A stretch of 64,000 nt of DNA. Origin: Pararhizobium sp. GTDB taxonomy: Bacteria > Pseudomonadota > Alphaproteobacteria > Rhizobiales > Rhizobiaceae. The translations under genes were made by a program, and so were the position numbers. Position 1 is the stretch's first letter, and every line of letters starts with the position of its first letter. The notes below the pieces were generated by a model that saw only the letters and a list, made by a program, of their open reading frames with translations, ran no database searches and was not told the DNA's origin. The stretch is taken from the NCBI GenBank assembly GCA_017794825.1, contig CP051237.1:2542001-2606000 (forward strand). Direction: 5' to 3'. Positions 9,090 through 18,370 of this stretch are shown here, in pieces.

Positions 9090-10142
9090 ATGTTGAATAC
9101 GAGGAAACGCCGTGATCGCGGGCAACGCGATTATATGTTTCGGGTCTCGGCCGCGCGTCCGGCGCGGCTTGTGGAACGACGCCCGGAATATCGACCGACG
9201 CCGATAAGGGACATGCGCGCGCTTGCAAGCGGTCTTGGAATCGACCGGCTGTGGCTGAAAGATGAATCGCAAAGAATGGAGCTCGGCAGTTTCAAGGCGC
9301 TTGGCGGCGGCTTTGCGGTCGCGCAGATGATCAGCGACGCAGCCGGGGCCGACGCGGACAGCGAGGCGGGGCGCAAGGCTGCCGCCTCCATGACCTTCAT
9401 CACGGCGAGCGCGGGCAATCACGGACTGTCGGTCGCCACGGGCGCAGGCAACTTCGGCGCGAAAGCAGTCATCGTGCTGCCTTCCAGCGCGCCGACGGCC
9501 TTTGAAGAACGCATCAGGCGAACCGGCGCCGAGGTCCAGCGACTGAACGGTACTTACGAAGAATCGGTCTCATACGCCACGAAGCAGGCGGATCGCCACG
9601 GGTGGTTGCTTCTTGCCGACGGATCATGGGAGGGTTACATCGAGCGGCCCGGGTTAGTGATGGAGGGTTACACGGTGATTGCCGAGGAGTGCCGCGTGGA
9701 GTTCGACCGTATCGGCGACTGGCCCAGCCACGTCTTCCTGCAGGCGGGCGTCGGCGGATTCGCCGGGGCGATCAGCGCCCACATCCGCAGTTTCTGGGAG
9801 AAGCAGCCGACGATCGTGGTGGTGGAGCCCGATCGGGCCCCATGCCTGTTGCGCAGCGTGGAAACCGGAACGCTCACCCGCGCCGATGGGCCGCTTTCCA
9901 ACATGGGCCGGCTCGACTGCAAGGACGCCTCGCTGATCGCGTTCGACACGCTCGAGACAACTGCGGACTGTTTCACCACCATTACGGATGACGAAGCCGG
10001 GAGAGCTACTGAACTGCTCGCGGCTGAGGGGATCGACACCACGCCCAGCGGCGCGGCGTCCTTCGCCGCAATCGCCGCGTTCGACTTCGGACCGGAGAGC
10101 CGATGCCTGGCCTTCGTCACGGAAGGTCCGGAGGCGCGCTGA
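9090..10142 (+). CDS. diaminopropionate ammonia-lyase-like PLP enzyme
   Basis: 350-residue fold-type II PLP enzyme (threonine-dehydratase/tryptophan-synthase-beta superfamily) most like DpaL, which splits 2,3-diaminopropionate to pyruvate and ammonia. The Schiff-base lysine is in GSFKALGG (Lys69), the substrate loop in TASAGNHG, and the phosphate-binding Gly loop in QAGVGGFAG. I chose the ATG at 9090 by its MLNTRKR-like N terminus; a TTG at 9051 and an ATG at 9135 are alternatives and no ribosome-binding site is clear for any. It is 4 bases from the molybdoenzyme gene, so the pair is co-expressed. The exact substrate is uncertain. Confidence 0.75.
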   Translation: MLNTRKRRDRGQRDYMFRVSAARPARLVERRPEYRPTPIRDMRALASGLGIDRLWLKDESQRMELGSFKALGGGFAVAQMISDAAGADADSEAGRKAAASMTFITASAGNHGLSVATGAGNFGAKAVIVLPSSAPTAFEERIRRTGAEVQRLNGTYEESVSYATKQADRHGWLLLADGSWEGYIERPGLVMEGYTVIAEECRVEFDRIGDWPSHVFLQAGVGGFAGAISAHIRSFWEKQPTIVVVEPDRAPCLLRSVETGTLTRADGPLSNMGRLDCKDASLIAFDTLETTADCFTTITDDEAGRATELLAAEGIDTTPSGAASFAAIAAFDFGPESRCLAFVTEGPEAR

Positions 10143-10146
10143 GACG

Positions 10147-12465
10147 ATGTCGAAGTCCGGGGACCCCTTTATCGCGACGCACTGGGGAACCTATCGCGCG
10201 CAGTCTGGCGCAAGCGGCGCATCCAGCCTTGCAGCTTTCGAGGACGATCCCGATCCGTCGCCGATCGGCGAATCCATCCTGGAGACCCTCTCGGATTCCT
10301 GCCGGATCGAAAGGCCGATGATCCGCAAAGGATTTCTGGAGGGGGACGACGGCGCCCGGCGCGGTCAGGACAGTTTCGTTGCTGTAACCTGGGATGAGGC
10401 GCTGGATATGGCAGCGCGCGAATTGACCCGGGTTCGAACGGAGCACGGCAACCAGGCGATCTACGCAGGCTCCTATGGCTGGGCGAGCGCCGGCCGCTTT
10501 CACCACGCCCAGAGCCAGCTTCGCCGGTTTCTCAATCTCTTCGGTGGCTACACGTCTTCGCGCAACACCTACAGCTACGCAGCGGCGGAAGTCGTGCTGC
10601 CCCATGTCGCGGCTCCGCTGGACCAGTTGTTCGACGAGCATACGTCCTGGCGCGCAATCGCCGACGCCCGCGCGCTCGTCGTGGCGTTCGGCGGCGTTTC
10701 CCTGCGCAACAGCCAGATAAATCCTGGCGGCGTGGCGCGTCACACCCAAAAAGGCGATATTGCCGAGGCCGTTGCGGCCGGCGCGCATATCGTTTCGATC
10801 ACCCCCTCGCGCGACGAGGGGTATCCGAACGAGTGGACGCCAATACGACCGAACACGGACCTCGCGCTGATGCTTGGGCTTGCCCACACGCTGACGAGCG
10901 AAGGATTGCACGACAAGGACTTCCTGGCGCGTTATTGCACCGGATACGACCGGTTCGAATCCTATATTCGCGGTGAAACGGACGGGTTTGCGCGCGACGC
11001 CGACTGGGCCGCGGAAATCACCGGCGTCAATGCGGACACGATCCGCGCCCTCGCCAGACGCATGGCGAAACAGCCGACGCTCATCAATGCCAGCTGGTCG
11101 CTGACCCGGCAGCATAACGGCGAAATGAACTACTGGATGACCATTGTCCTTGCGGCGATGCTCGGCGGCGTCGGGCGCAAGGGCGAGGGTTTTGCGCTTG
11201 GGCTCGGCGCAGTCAACAGCGTCGGCAATACGCGCCGGACGGTCAGGCTCGCCGCTCTGCCGACAGGCCGCAATCCGGTTTCGACATTCATTCCCGTAGC
11301 GCGGATCGCCGACATGCTCCTTCATCCGGGCCAGGCGTTCCGCTACAACGGGCAGACCCTGCATTATCCCGACATCCGCCTCGTCTACTGGGCGGGCGGC
11401 AATCCGTTCCATCATCATCAGGACCTGAACCGGCTGCGTGAAGCGTGGCGAAAACCCGAAACGGTGATCGTCCACGAACCGCACTGGACGCTGCTCGCGC
11501 GCCATGCGGACATCGTGTTCCCGGCAACGCTTTCGGCGGAAAGAAACGACATTGCAGGCTCGCCGCGCGACACCCATCTCTTCGCCACGAAAGCCATTGC
11601 CGAACCCTACGCCGATGCGCGCGACGACCATGACATATTCGCCGGGCTTGCCCAACGGCTTTCCTCGCCGGACCATCGACTGAATTCGCTGGAAGCGGCG
11701 TTCACCGGCGGCAAGGACAAGGAAGGCTGGCTTCGCGATCTCTACGACGACACCCGCGCGCACCTCGCCGCAACGGGCGTCCAAATGCCGGAATTCGAAG
11801 CATTCCGGGAAGCCGGCTTTTTCGCGTTCGACACGCCGGAAGACCCTTGCGTGTTGCTGAAGGCGTTTCGGGAAGACCCGGACACCAACCCGCTTCCGAC
11901 GCCGTCCGGCCGCCTTGAGATCTTCAGCGAAACGATCGCCGGCTTCGGTATAAAGGACAATCCAGGGCACCCGGCATGGACGCCGCCCGCAGAATGGCTT
12001 GGCGCGCACCTTGCGGAACGATGGCCGATCCATCTCGTGACCCACCAGCCGGCCCGGCGCCTGCACAGCCAGCTCGACCACGCGCGCCACAGCCTTGAGG
12101 GCAAGATCGGCGGGCGAGAGGCCTGCGTGATCAACGCGCAGGACGCCGCGGAGCGCGGCGTTCGAGACGGCGACATCGTGCGGATATTCAATGACCGCGG
12201 GTCCTGCCTCGCCGGCGTTCGCATATCCGGGGACGTGACGCCCGGCGTCGCCATGATGCCAACCGGCGCATGGCTGGACATCGACGAGAGCTGGAACCCG
12301 ACCTGCTGCAAGCACGGCAACGTCAACATCGTGACCGCCGACAGGGCGACCTCGGAACTCGCCCAGGGACCGGCGGCGCTATCGTGCCTTGTCGAAATCG
12401 AGCGTTTCGAGGGAGAACCTCCGCCTGTCACCGCCCACAGGCCGCCAAAGGTGGAGACCGCCTAG
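10147..12465 (+). CDS. molybdopterin oxidoreductase, BisC/DMSO-reductase family
   Basis: 772 residues. This family uses bis-MGD molybdenum to reduce S- or N-oxides. The opening THWGTYRA, the YGWASAGRFHHAQSQL segment and PLP-free C-terminal dinucleotide-binding domain (THQPARRLHSQLDHAR) match BisC/TorZ. The Mo-ligand serine position of DMSO reductase is kept: TYSYAAAEVVLPHV with Ser143. There is no N-terminal CxxCxxxC iron-sulfur motif and no Tat signal, so it should be cytoplasmic, like biotin/methionine sulfoxide reductase. A longer frame opens upstream at 9988, but it overlaps the PLP gene and lacks similarity. It ends 7 bases from the convergent Lrp gene. Confidence 0.85.
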   Translation: MSKSGDPFIATHWGTYRAQSGASGASSLAAFEDDPDPSPIGESILETLSDSCRIERPMIRKGFLEGDDGARRGQDSFVAVTWDEALDMAARELTRVRTEHGNQAIYAGSYGWASAGRFHHAQSQLRRFLNLFGGYTSSRNTYSYAAAEVVLPHVAAPLDQLFDEHTSWRAIADARALVVAFGGVSLRNSQINPGGVARHTQKGDIAEAVAAGAHIVSITPSRDEGYPNEWTPIRPNTDLALMLGLAHTLTSEGLHDKDFLARYCTGYDRFESYIRGETDGFARDADWAAEITGVNADTIRALARRMAKQPTLINASWSLTRQHNGEMNYWMTIVLAAMLGGVGRKGEGFALGLGAVNSVGNTRRTVRLAALPTGRNPVSTFIPVARIADMLLHPGQAFRYNGQTLHYPDIRLVYWAGGNPFHHHQDLNRLREAWRKPETVIVHEPHWTLLARHADIVFPATLSAERNDIAGSPRDTHLFATKAIAEPYADARDDHDIFAGLAQRLSSPDHRLNSLEAAFTGGKDKEGWLRDLYDDTRAHLAATGVQMPEFEAFREAGFFAFDTPEDPCVLLKAFREDPDTNPLPTPSGRLEIFSETIAGFGIKDNPGHPAWTPPAEWLGAHLAERWPIHLVTHQPARRLHSQLDHARHSLEGKIGGREACVINAQDAAERGVRDGDIVRIFNDRGSCLAGVRISGDVTPGVAMMPTGAWLDIDESWNPTCCKHGNVNIVTADRATSELAQGPAALSCLVEIERFEGEPPPVTAHRPPKVETA

Positions 12466-12472
12466 ACCGGGA

Positions 12473-12949
12473 TCAGTCTTCCGCCGGCTCCTCGACGGGC
12501 ACATCCACGCCGACCTTGGTCCGGTCCATCACGACCGAAGTCCGGAACCGCTTGACATTGCTGTCGTCGAAGAAGAGGCGCTGCGTCAGTCTCTGATAAT
12601 CATCCATATCCCGGGCGAGCGCGACCAGGGCGAAATCCGCTTCGCCGGTGATGTAATAGCATTGCTGGACCCTGGACTCCTGCTTGACCTTCCTCCTGAA
12701 GGCGTCGAGCTGATCGATGCGTTCGCGCTCCAGCTCGACGAGGATGATGAAGGTCATGTTGTAGCCGAGAGCCTGAGGAGAGACGATCGCCGCGTCACGC
12801 TCGATGATGCCGGCGTCCTTCAGCGCGCGCACGCGCCGCTGCGCCGTGGCGACGGAAAGTCCAGCTTCATAAGCGATCGTTTCAAGGCGCTCGCGTGCGT
12901 TTTCCTGAAGCATGCGCAAGATTATCAAATCTGACGGTGTAATTTTCAT
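12473..12949 (-). CDS. Lrp/AsnC family transcriptional regulator
   Basis: 158 residues. The N-terminal helix-turn-helix reads DLIILRMLQENARERLETIA then LSVATAQRRVRALKDAGII, and the C-terminal RAM/ACT-like ligand domain follows (CYYITGEADFALVALARDMDD). It is divergent from the amino-acid transporter operon starting at 13235 and convergent with the molybdoenzyme, so it is the likely local regulator responding to the imported amino compound. Confidence 0.9.
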   Translation of the reverse strand: MKITPSDLIILRMLQENARERLETIAYEAGLSVATAQRRVRALKDAGIIERDAAIVSPQALGYNMTFIILVELERERIDQLDAFRRKVKQESRVQQCYYITGEADFALVALARDMDDYQRLTQRLFFDDSNVKRFRTSVVMDRTKVGVDVPVEEPAED

Positions 12950-13234
12950 CGCGTTGTCTTCCTCTCAGATTTCGAATATTTTTGATGCTATTTTTTCACA
13001 AAGTCTCGAGTTACTGCACGTGATGCGCAAATTGCTTTGTTATGATGATTTTCAACATCACATCCATAAAGAGATGTAAAGGGGAACATCATTATTACTT
13101 CTGCAATGCGCCCGCAGCCGGCGCAAAGGGCTTCGTGCAGCCCGGTCGGCAGCGCCATATCCGGCTCAACCCTGCGCCGAGCGTCCAGGCGGCGCGGTCC
13201 CTCTTCCCGCTGAAGAAGGAATCGAGCTCCGGTC
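12950..13234. promoter_or_regulatory. divergent control region of lrp-like gene and amino-acid transporter
   Basis: 285 bases without a supported gene. The part next to the Lrp gene (about 12950-13090) is AT-rich. Half-sites ACATC and GATGT flank CATAAAGA around 13058-13075, a possible Lrp-type site. Confidence 0.4.
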
Positions 13235-14008
13235 ATGGCGAACATCATCGAATTCCAGAACGTTCACAAAAGCTTCGGCGAACTGAAGGTTCTCGACGAC
13301 CTTAACCTGCATGTCGAAGCCGGTGAAAAGCTGGCGCTGATCGGTCCGAGCGGCTCCGGCAAAACCACCATCCTGCGTATCCTCATGACTCTCGAGACGC
13401 TGAGCTCCGGGCGGATCATCGTCGATGGAGACTATCTGTGGCACGAGGAGAAGGGCGGGCGCCTCGTCGAAGCCAGCGAAGCTCACCTTCACAAGATGCG
13501 CAATGGCATCGGCATGGTGTTCCAGCACTTCAATCTGTTTCCGCATCTGACTGCGGTTCAGAATATCGAGCAGCCGCAAATCCTGGTGCGCAAGACGTCG
13601 AAGATCGAGGCGCGCGAAAAGGCCATGGAGCTGCTGGGGCTCGTCGGCCTCAGCGACAAGCAGAACCATTTTCCGCACGAACTGTCCGGCGGACAGCAGC
13701 AGCGCGTGGCGATCGCCCGGTCGCTCGCCATGGACCCGAAGATCATGCTTTTCGACGAGGTGACCTCGGCGCTCGACCCGGAACTCGTCGACGAAGTGCT
13801 GAACGTTCTCAGACGCCTGGCGGCCGACTCCGATACGACCATGCTGACCGTGACGCACGAAATGCACTTTGCCCGGGATTTCGCAGATCGGGTCCTGTTC
13901 TTCGACAAGGGGAAAATCGTCGAGGCGGGAAAACCTGAAGCGATCTTCACCAATCCGAAAGAAGAAAGAACGCGCAACTTCCTCAGCAAGTTCATCACAG
14001 TCACGTAA
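13235..14008 (+). CDS. polar amino acid ABC transporter ATPase (EhuA-like)
   Basis: 257 residues, PAAT/HAAT-type ATPase. Walker A is GPSGSGKTT, signature LSGGQQQRVAIARSL, Walker B IMLFDEVTSALD, switch His VTHEM. A family-specific insertion after the A-loop (LWHEEKGGRLVEASEAHLHKM, residues about 68-88) is typical of the EhuA group of ectoine/hydroxyectoine importers. It is the first gene of a complete four-gene importer. Confidence 0.88.
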   Translation: MANIIEFQNVHKSFGELKVLDDLNLHVEAGEKLALIGPSGSGKTTILRILMTLETLSSGRIIVDGDYLWHEEKGGRLVEASEAHLHKMRNGIGMVFQHFNLFPHLTAVQNIEQPQILVRKTSKIEAREKAMELLGLVGLSDKQNHFPHELSGGQQQRVAIARSLAMDPKIMLFDEVTSALDPELVDEVLNVLRRLAADSDTTMLTVTHEMHFARDFADRVLFFDKGKIVEAGKPEAIFTNPKEERTRNFLSKFITVT

Positions 14009-14045
14009 CGATCCTCCTGAACGACACCAACCGAAAGGACCTTCC

Positions 14046-14897
14046 ATGACTATGTCATTTCTCAGAAAGCCACTGGAAATACTTGTCGTAGCCGCCGTTG
14101 CAGGCCTGGCTGCGGGCGCGGTGGCGCATGCCGACACGCTCGAGAAGCTGCGCAAACAGGGCTATGCCACCGTGGCGGTCGCCAACGAACCACCCTATAG
14201 CGATATCAAGGCCGACGGCTATGTGACGGGCGCAGCGCCCGATGTCGCCCGGGCGGTGATGAAAAAGCTCGGCGTGCCGGAGTTGAAGTCCCAGGTGGTG
14301 CCCTATGGATCGATGATCCCGGCCCTGCTCGCCCGTCGCGTCGACATGGCGACATCCGGTCTCTACATCAAGCCGAACCGTTGCGAATCCATCATCTATT
14401 CGGAGCCGGATCTTTGCGGCGCGGAGGCCTTCGCCGTCGCCAAGGGAAATCCGCACAACATCAAGACCTATGAGGACATAGCCGCCAATCCGGATGTGAG
14501 GATGACCACCTGCGCGGGCTGCGCGGAAGAACTCTATGCAAAGGAGCGCGGCGTCAAACAGAGCCAGATCAGGGTCTTCACCGATCCGCCCAGCGGCATC
14601 AAGATGCTGCAGCAGGGTCGCGTCGACGTCTTTGCGCTTTCCGGTCTTGGCACGCAGGACCTCCTGAAGAAGACCAACGACCCTAACCTGGAACTGGTGA
14701 TGCCGGTCAAGGGCGTGCCGATCGGATGCGCCGGCACCGCTTTCAATCCGGAAGACACCGCCTTCCGGGAAGCCTATGACGTCGCGCTGGCCGAACTCAA
14801 GGAAAGCGGCGAATTCGCCTCGATCATCGAGCCGTACGGGTTCTCGGCCGAGGCGACGTTCGAGGTGAAACGCGACGATTTCTGCCCCGGCAACTGA
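14046..14897 (+). CDS. amino-compound ABC transporter substrate-binding protein (EhuB-like)
   Basis: 283 residues, SBP family 3. A signal peptide is visible to about residue 30 (VAGLAAGAVAHA, cut before DTLEK). The segments GAAPDVARAVMKKLG, GLYIKPNRCE and TCAGCAEELYAKERG follow the EhuB pattern. The neighbourhood has no ectoine hydrolase or deacetylase genes, so the ligand may be another compound. Two close ATGs (14046, 14052) are possible starts; 14046 follows an AAAGGACC site. Confidence 0.85.
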   Translation: MTMSFLRKPLEILVVAAVAGLAAGAVAHADTLEKLRKQGYATVAVANEPPYSDIKADGYVTGAAPDVARAVMKKLGVPELKSQVVPYGSMIPALLARRVDMATSGLYIKPNRCESIIYSEPDLCGAEAFAVAKGNPHNIKTYEDIAANPDVRMTTCAGCAEELYAKERGVKQSQIRVFTDPPSGIKMLQQGRVDVFALSGLGTQDLLKKTNDPNLELVMPVKGVPIGCAGTAFNPEDTAFREAYDVALAELKESGEFASIIEPYGFSAEATFEVKRDDFCPGN

Positions 14898-14960
14898 GCT
14901 GAGCCGCCATTCCGAAACCACTGCTGCTCCCGGTCGGGAGCAGCGCTTCAGGGCTAACCG

Positions 14961-15635
14961 ATGGGCCAGATACTCGAATTCACCCCGCTGCTGATCGAAG
15001 GCACGTGGATGACCATCAAACTGACGGTGGTCAGCGCGGTTCTTGCCCTGGTCATCTCTTTCGTCGTCGGCCTGTCGCGCATGTCCCGCTCCATGTCCGT
15101 GCGCGTATTGGCGACGGTCTATCTGGAGTTCTTTCGCGGCACCTCGGCCCTGGTGCAGATGTTCTTCATGTTTTACGTGCTGCCGCTGCTTGGTCTGTCG
15201 CTGTCGCCCTTTACCGCAGGCGTGATCGCCTGCGGGTTCAATCTCGGCAGCTACGGCTCGGAAGTGGTGCGCGGCGCAGTGCAGTCCGTCGGGAAGGGAC
15301 AACACGAGGCGAGCACCGCGCTGAACTACACCGTCTATCAACGGTATCGATACGTGCTGATCCCGCAAGCGGTTCCGATGATGATACCGCCTTTCGGGAA
15401 TCTGCTGATCGAATTGATGAAACTGACGGCGGTCACTTCGCTGATCACCATAGCCGACCTGACCTTCGTCGCGCAGATCATACGAGCGCAGACTGCGATG
15501 ACGCTGGAACCGTTCCTGCTGATCCTGGTGATATACTTCCTGATCGCCTCGGTTCTCGTCGGTTTCACCGATTTCGTGGCGCGCAGCATCGCGCGCAAGC
15601 GTCATATCACGCTCGCCGGAGTCAGACGGTCATGA
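14961..15635 (+). CDS. amino-compound ABC transporter permease (EhuC-like)
   Basis: 224 residues, HisM/GlnP-type permease with about five membrane helices. The conserved block FFRGTSALVQMFFMFYVLP is followed by the GAVQSVGKGQHEAS loop that contacts the ATPase. The stop overlaps the next permease start (ATGA), so the two subunits, which form a heterodimer, are translated together. Confidence 0.88.
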   Translation: MGQILEFTPLLIEGTWMTIKLTVVSAVLALVISFVVGLSRMSRSMSVRVLATVYLEFFRGTSALVQMFFMFYVLPLLGLSLSPFTAGVIACGFNLGSYGSEVVRGAVQSVGKGQHEASTALNYTVYQRYRYVLIPQAVPMMIPPFGNLLIELMKLTAVTSLITIADLTFVAQIIRAQTAMTLEPFLLILVIYFLIASVLVGFTDFVARSIARKRHITLAGVRRS

Positions 15636-16288
15636 ACTGGAGCTGGACCGTTGCGGCGGACGTTCTTCCGCTGCTGCTCGGAGGTTTGGTCGTCACCGTG
15701 GAGGCGACGATCCTGGGCGCCGCCGTCGCCTATGTTCTGGGGCTGTTTCTGGCGATCATGAAACGCTCGCACAACCGCGTCCTCGCCTTGACCGTTTACT
15801 GGATGTCGGAGTTCATCCGCCGCACGCCGCTGCTCGTCCAGCTCTACTTCCTGTTCTACGTGCTGCCGGATCTCGGCCTGTTCCTGTCGCCGCTGGCCGC
15901 CGGCGTGATCGGCCTGGGGCTCCACTTCAGCACCTATACGTCGGAAGTCTTTCGCGCCGGGATCGACAATGTTCCGAACGGCCAGTGGGAGGCTTCCCGC
16001 TCGCTCAACTACAATCCATGGCAGACCTGGCGCTACGTCATTCTTCCGCAGGCCATTCCGCCGATGATCCCGCCGCTCGCGAATTATCTCATCACGATGT
16101 TCAAGGAAACGCCGCTTCTCGCCGCGATCACGGTCATCGAACTCTTCAACGCCGCCAATATCTATTCCAACAGCTACTACAAATATCTCGAACCGATGAC
16201 CCTTGTCGGCCTGTTGTTTCTGCTGGTTTCCATTCCGGCCGCCTATCTCGCCATGCGGCTGGAGAAGAAATACACCGTCCGGCGTTGA
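15632..16288 (+). CDS. amino-compound ABC transporter permease (EhuD-like)
   Basis: 218 residues, second HisM/GlnP-type permease. It shows FIRRTPLLVQLYFLFYVLP and the ATPase-contact loop GIDNVPNGQWEASRSL. The start is the ATG overlapping the previous stop; a longer open frame upstream in the same phase is only the shadow of that gene. It completes the importer. Confidence 0.88.
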   Translation: MNWSWTVAADVLPLLLGGLVVTVEATILGAAVAYVLGLFLAIMKRSHNRVLALTVYWMSEFIRRTPLLVQLYFLFYVLPDLGLFLSPLAAGVIGLGLHFSTYTSEVFRAGIDNVPNGQWEASRSLNYNPWQTWRYVILPQAIPPMIPPLANYLITMFKETPLLAAITVIELFNAANIYSNSYYKYLEPMTLVGLLFLLVSIPAAYLAMRLEKKYTVRR

Positions 16289-16296
16289 CCGGACGG
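16275..16296 (+). terminator. candidate hairpin at the end of the amino-compound operon
   Basis: CCGTCCGG and CCGGACGG pair around a six-base loop that contains the TGA stop. No T-run follows, so it may be only an mRNA 3' stem. Confidence 0.4.
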
Positions 16297-16535
16297 CGTT
16301 ACCAACGGCCCCTCCTGACAGCGAGAACATTTTCGGAACGGCGGCCTACCGATCCGATCCATGCAGTCGACGAAGCAAGACCTGTTCCATACACCTGATC
16401 TTTTCCGCCTCACCTGGGCCGGCTCCGAAACGCTGCTGGCGAAACCGAAAGCGCTTCCTACATGTAGCGGGCCCGGAACATTTCCCGGAGTCCGGCGTCT
16501 TCCACCTGAAGCGCCGTCGGTTCATGGAGAATGAC

Positions 16536-17009
16536 ATGCGTAAGTTCATCGCCCTCATCATGCTCACGATCTTCTCTGTGGGCTCCGCCGCAACCGGAAT
16601 GCAGGCGGACGAAGTCGGTCACGTCGATGTCGACTGGCTTGGAAACGATATCATCATCGAAGCGATCGAGGACCCGAAGGTGGAGGGCGTGACCTGTCAC
16701 ATCGCCTATTTCGACCGCGGGCTTATCGACCGCCTGCAAAAAGGCAACTGGTTCGAGGATCCGTCAAATTCCTCGATCGCCTGCCGGCAGACCGGACCGA
16801 TAACCATCGGCGACATCGACATGTCCGATGAAGGCGAAAACGTCTTCAGGGAACGACGTTCGATCATCTTCAAGACGCTTCAGGTCAAGCGCATCTATGA
16901 CGAGGCGCATAACACGCTGATCTACATATCGCATGCCCGGCAGGTTCAGGACGGCTCGGCCAAGATGGCGATATCGACGGTCCCGATTCTGAAGCTGTCG
17001 GGAGAGTAG
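16536..17009 (+). CDS. creA: CreA family protein
   Basis: 157 residues with a signal peptide (MRKFIALIMLTIFSVGSA). The mature part carries the CreA hallmarks VDWLGNDIIIEAIEDPK, VEGVTCHIAYF and SIACRQTGPI. Two conserved Cys could form a disulfide in the periplasm. The function of CreA is not known. The ATG at 16536 has GGAG six bases upstream; 16524 is an alternative. Its stop is only 2 bases from the stop of the convergent MBL gene. Confidence 0.85.
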   Translation: MRKFIALIMLTIFSVGSAATGMQADEVGHVDVDWLGNDIIIEAIEDPKVEGVTCHIAYFDRGLIDRLQKGNWFEDPSNSSIACRQTGPITIGDIDMSDEGENVFRERRSIIFKTLQVKRIYDEAHNTLIYISHARQVQDGSAKMAISTVPILKLSGE

Positions 17010-17011
17010 GT

Positions 17012-18067
17012 TTACGCCGCGGCAGTTCGCAGGACCCCGTCGTCACCGGATTGCCAGACGAGTTGACCGCGCTCGACCATCGCGTTGACATGGGCGTGGA
17101 CTTCGCTGAAGGCGAAGCTCAACTGATGCGCGTCGAGCTTGCGGGTAAAGAGTATCGGCACGAGATCGGCGACCGATCTCGCCTGACTTGAGCAGGCTTC
17201 GGCGATCATCGCGCAGCGTTCGTCGTGATGCGCGATCAGTTCGTCGATGCGCGTGTGCAGACCGTAAAACGGAAGCTGGTGACCGGGCAGAACGAGCACG
17301 TCGTCCGGCACGCCGGACTTCAGAGCGCCAAGCGAACGCATGAACAAACCCAGGGGATCACCATCCGGATCGACCGCCCACACGCCGATATTCGGCGTAA
17401 TCCTGGCCAGAACCTGGTCGGCGGCGAGGAACAGGGATTCCTGTCTGCACCACAGCATGATCTGTTCCGGCGCATGGCCTTCGCCGCTGAGCACCGTAAA
17501 TTCCCGCGATCCGATCCGGAGCGTGTCGCCAGCTATAAGACGGCGAAAGGTCGGCGGCAGCGGCCGGACAAGCTTCAGATATCCGTGGCCGCTCGTCGCC
17601 ACGATTTCGGTGGTCTCGGCGTCCAGACCGTGCCTGAGATAGAAATCGCGATAGGGCTTGGCGTCGAGGGCGCCGGGGCTCAGTGATATATTGAGACATG
17701 CGAGCCACGCCGTCTGGCTCGTCAGCACGGGGATGTTGAAACGTTCGCTCAGCCAGCCTGCGAGACCGATGTGATCCGGGTGATGGTGTGTGACGATCAA
17801 CTTCGTGAAATGGCTGTCGGCGAAGGGTCCGGCCGCAAGCTTCTCCCACGCCTCCTGGGTGGAGCCGATCCCGAGCCCGGTGTCGACGATCGCCCAACCG
17901 TCGCCGTCCTCGAGGAAATAGATGTTCACATGATCGAGACGAAACGGAAGCGAAAGGCGGGTCCAGAGCAGCCCCGGCGCCACTTCGACAAGTTCGCCTT
18001 CTTCGGGAGCTTCGGCAAAGGGGTATTCAAGCGTGCCTTCGAGGGCCTCTTTGCGGGTCAATGCCAT
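17012..18067 (-). CDS. MBL-fold metallo-hydrolase
   Basis: 351 residues. The metal-binding motif THHHPDHIGLAG is near residue 97, followed by the conserved SGHGYLKL-type and GEGHAPEQIMLW (third His) segments and LPGHQLPFYG. A C-terminal winged-helix region (HAHVNAMVERGQLVW) makes it like the LACTB2/ glyoxalase-II-like group. The start at 18067 (MALTRKEAL) is where the family usually begins; the frame is open to 18187 with no convincing ribosome-binding site at either. Substrate unknown. Confidence 0.8.
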   Translation of the reverse strand: MALTRKEALEGTLEYPFAEAPEEGELVEVAPGLLWTRLSLPFRLDHVNIYFLEDGDGWAIVDTGLGIGSTQEAWEKLAAGPFADSHFTKLIVTHHHPDHIGLAGWLSERFNIPVLTSQTAWLACLNISLSPGALDAKPYRDFYLRHGLDAETTEIVATSGHGYLKLVRPLPPTFRRLIAGDTLRIGSREFTVLSGEGHAPEQIMLWCRQESLFLAADQVLARITPNIGVWAVDPDGDPLGLFMRSLGALKSGVPDDVLVLPGHQLPFYGLHTRIDELIAHHDERCAMIAEACSSQARSVADLVPILFTRKLDAHQLSFAFSEVHAHVNAMVERGQLVWQSGDDGVLRTAAA

Positions 18068-18370
18068 GTCCTTGCAGTCTTCAGGAACCGCTTCTATCGA
18101 AGCTTTGGCGACCGATTGCAAGCAGCGCAGATAATTTTGTACACGCGCAAAACGCCCGTATCGCATGGGTTTGCGCGGCCGGTCCACATGCGGTCAGGGG
18201 CGTAGACTTTCGCTAAATGCTTTAAGATGTTAGCCTTTTGGCCAATTCGGCGATGCAAGACGATCTCCGCCAGGCCTCGAAAACGCCTGATCCTCGCAAT
18301 GAAACGGCAGGCTCCACTCACTCGGGACCCGCAGCAGCCGAAACAGGGATGAATACGGGAGAGGCCTGTC
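18068..18370. promoter_or_regulatory. divergent region between MBL hydrolase and BCCT transporter
   Basis: 303 bases. The first 120 could be an N-terminal extension of the minus-strand MBL gene. The rest has a moderately AT-rich patch around 18205-18240 that could hold promoters. No clear operator seen. Confidence 0.4.

Noticed and set aside
10117..12315. A 732-codon open frame antisense to the molybdoenzyme gene
   Set aside because: Shadow frame; the plus-strand gene has clear family motifs.
14055..15605. A 516-codon minus-strand frame across the amino-compound transporter
   Set aside because: Shadow frame; it crosses two conserved genes and has no recognisable domain.
13235..16288. Naming the importer ehuABCD with ectoine as ligand
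   Set aside because: The likeness is real but no ectoine hydrolase, deacetylase or EnuR-type regulator is nearby; the ligand was left open.
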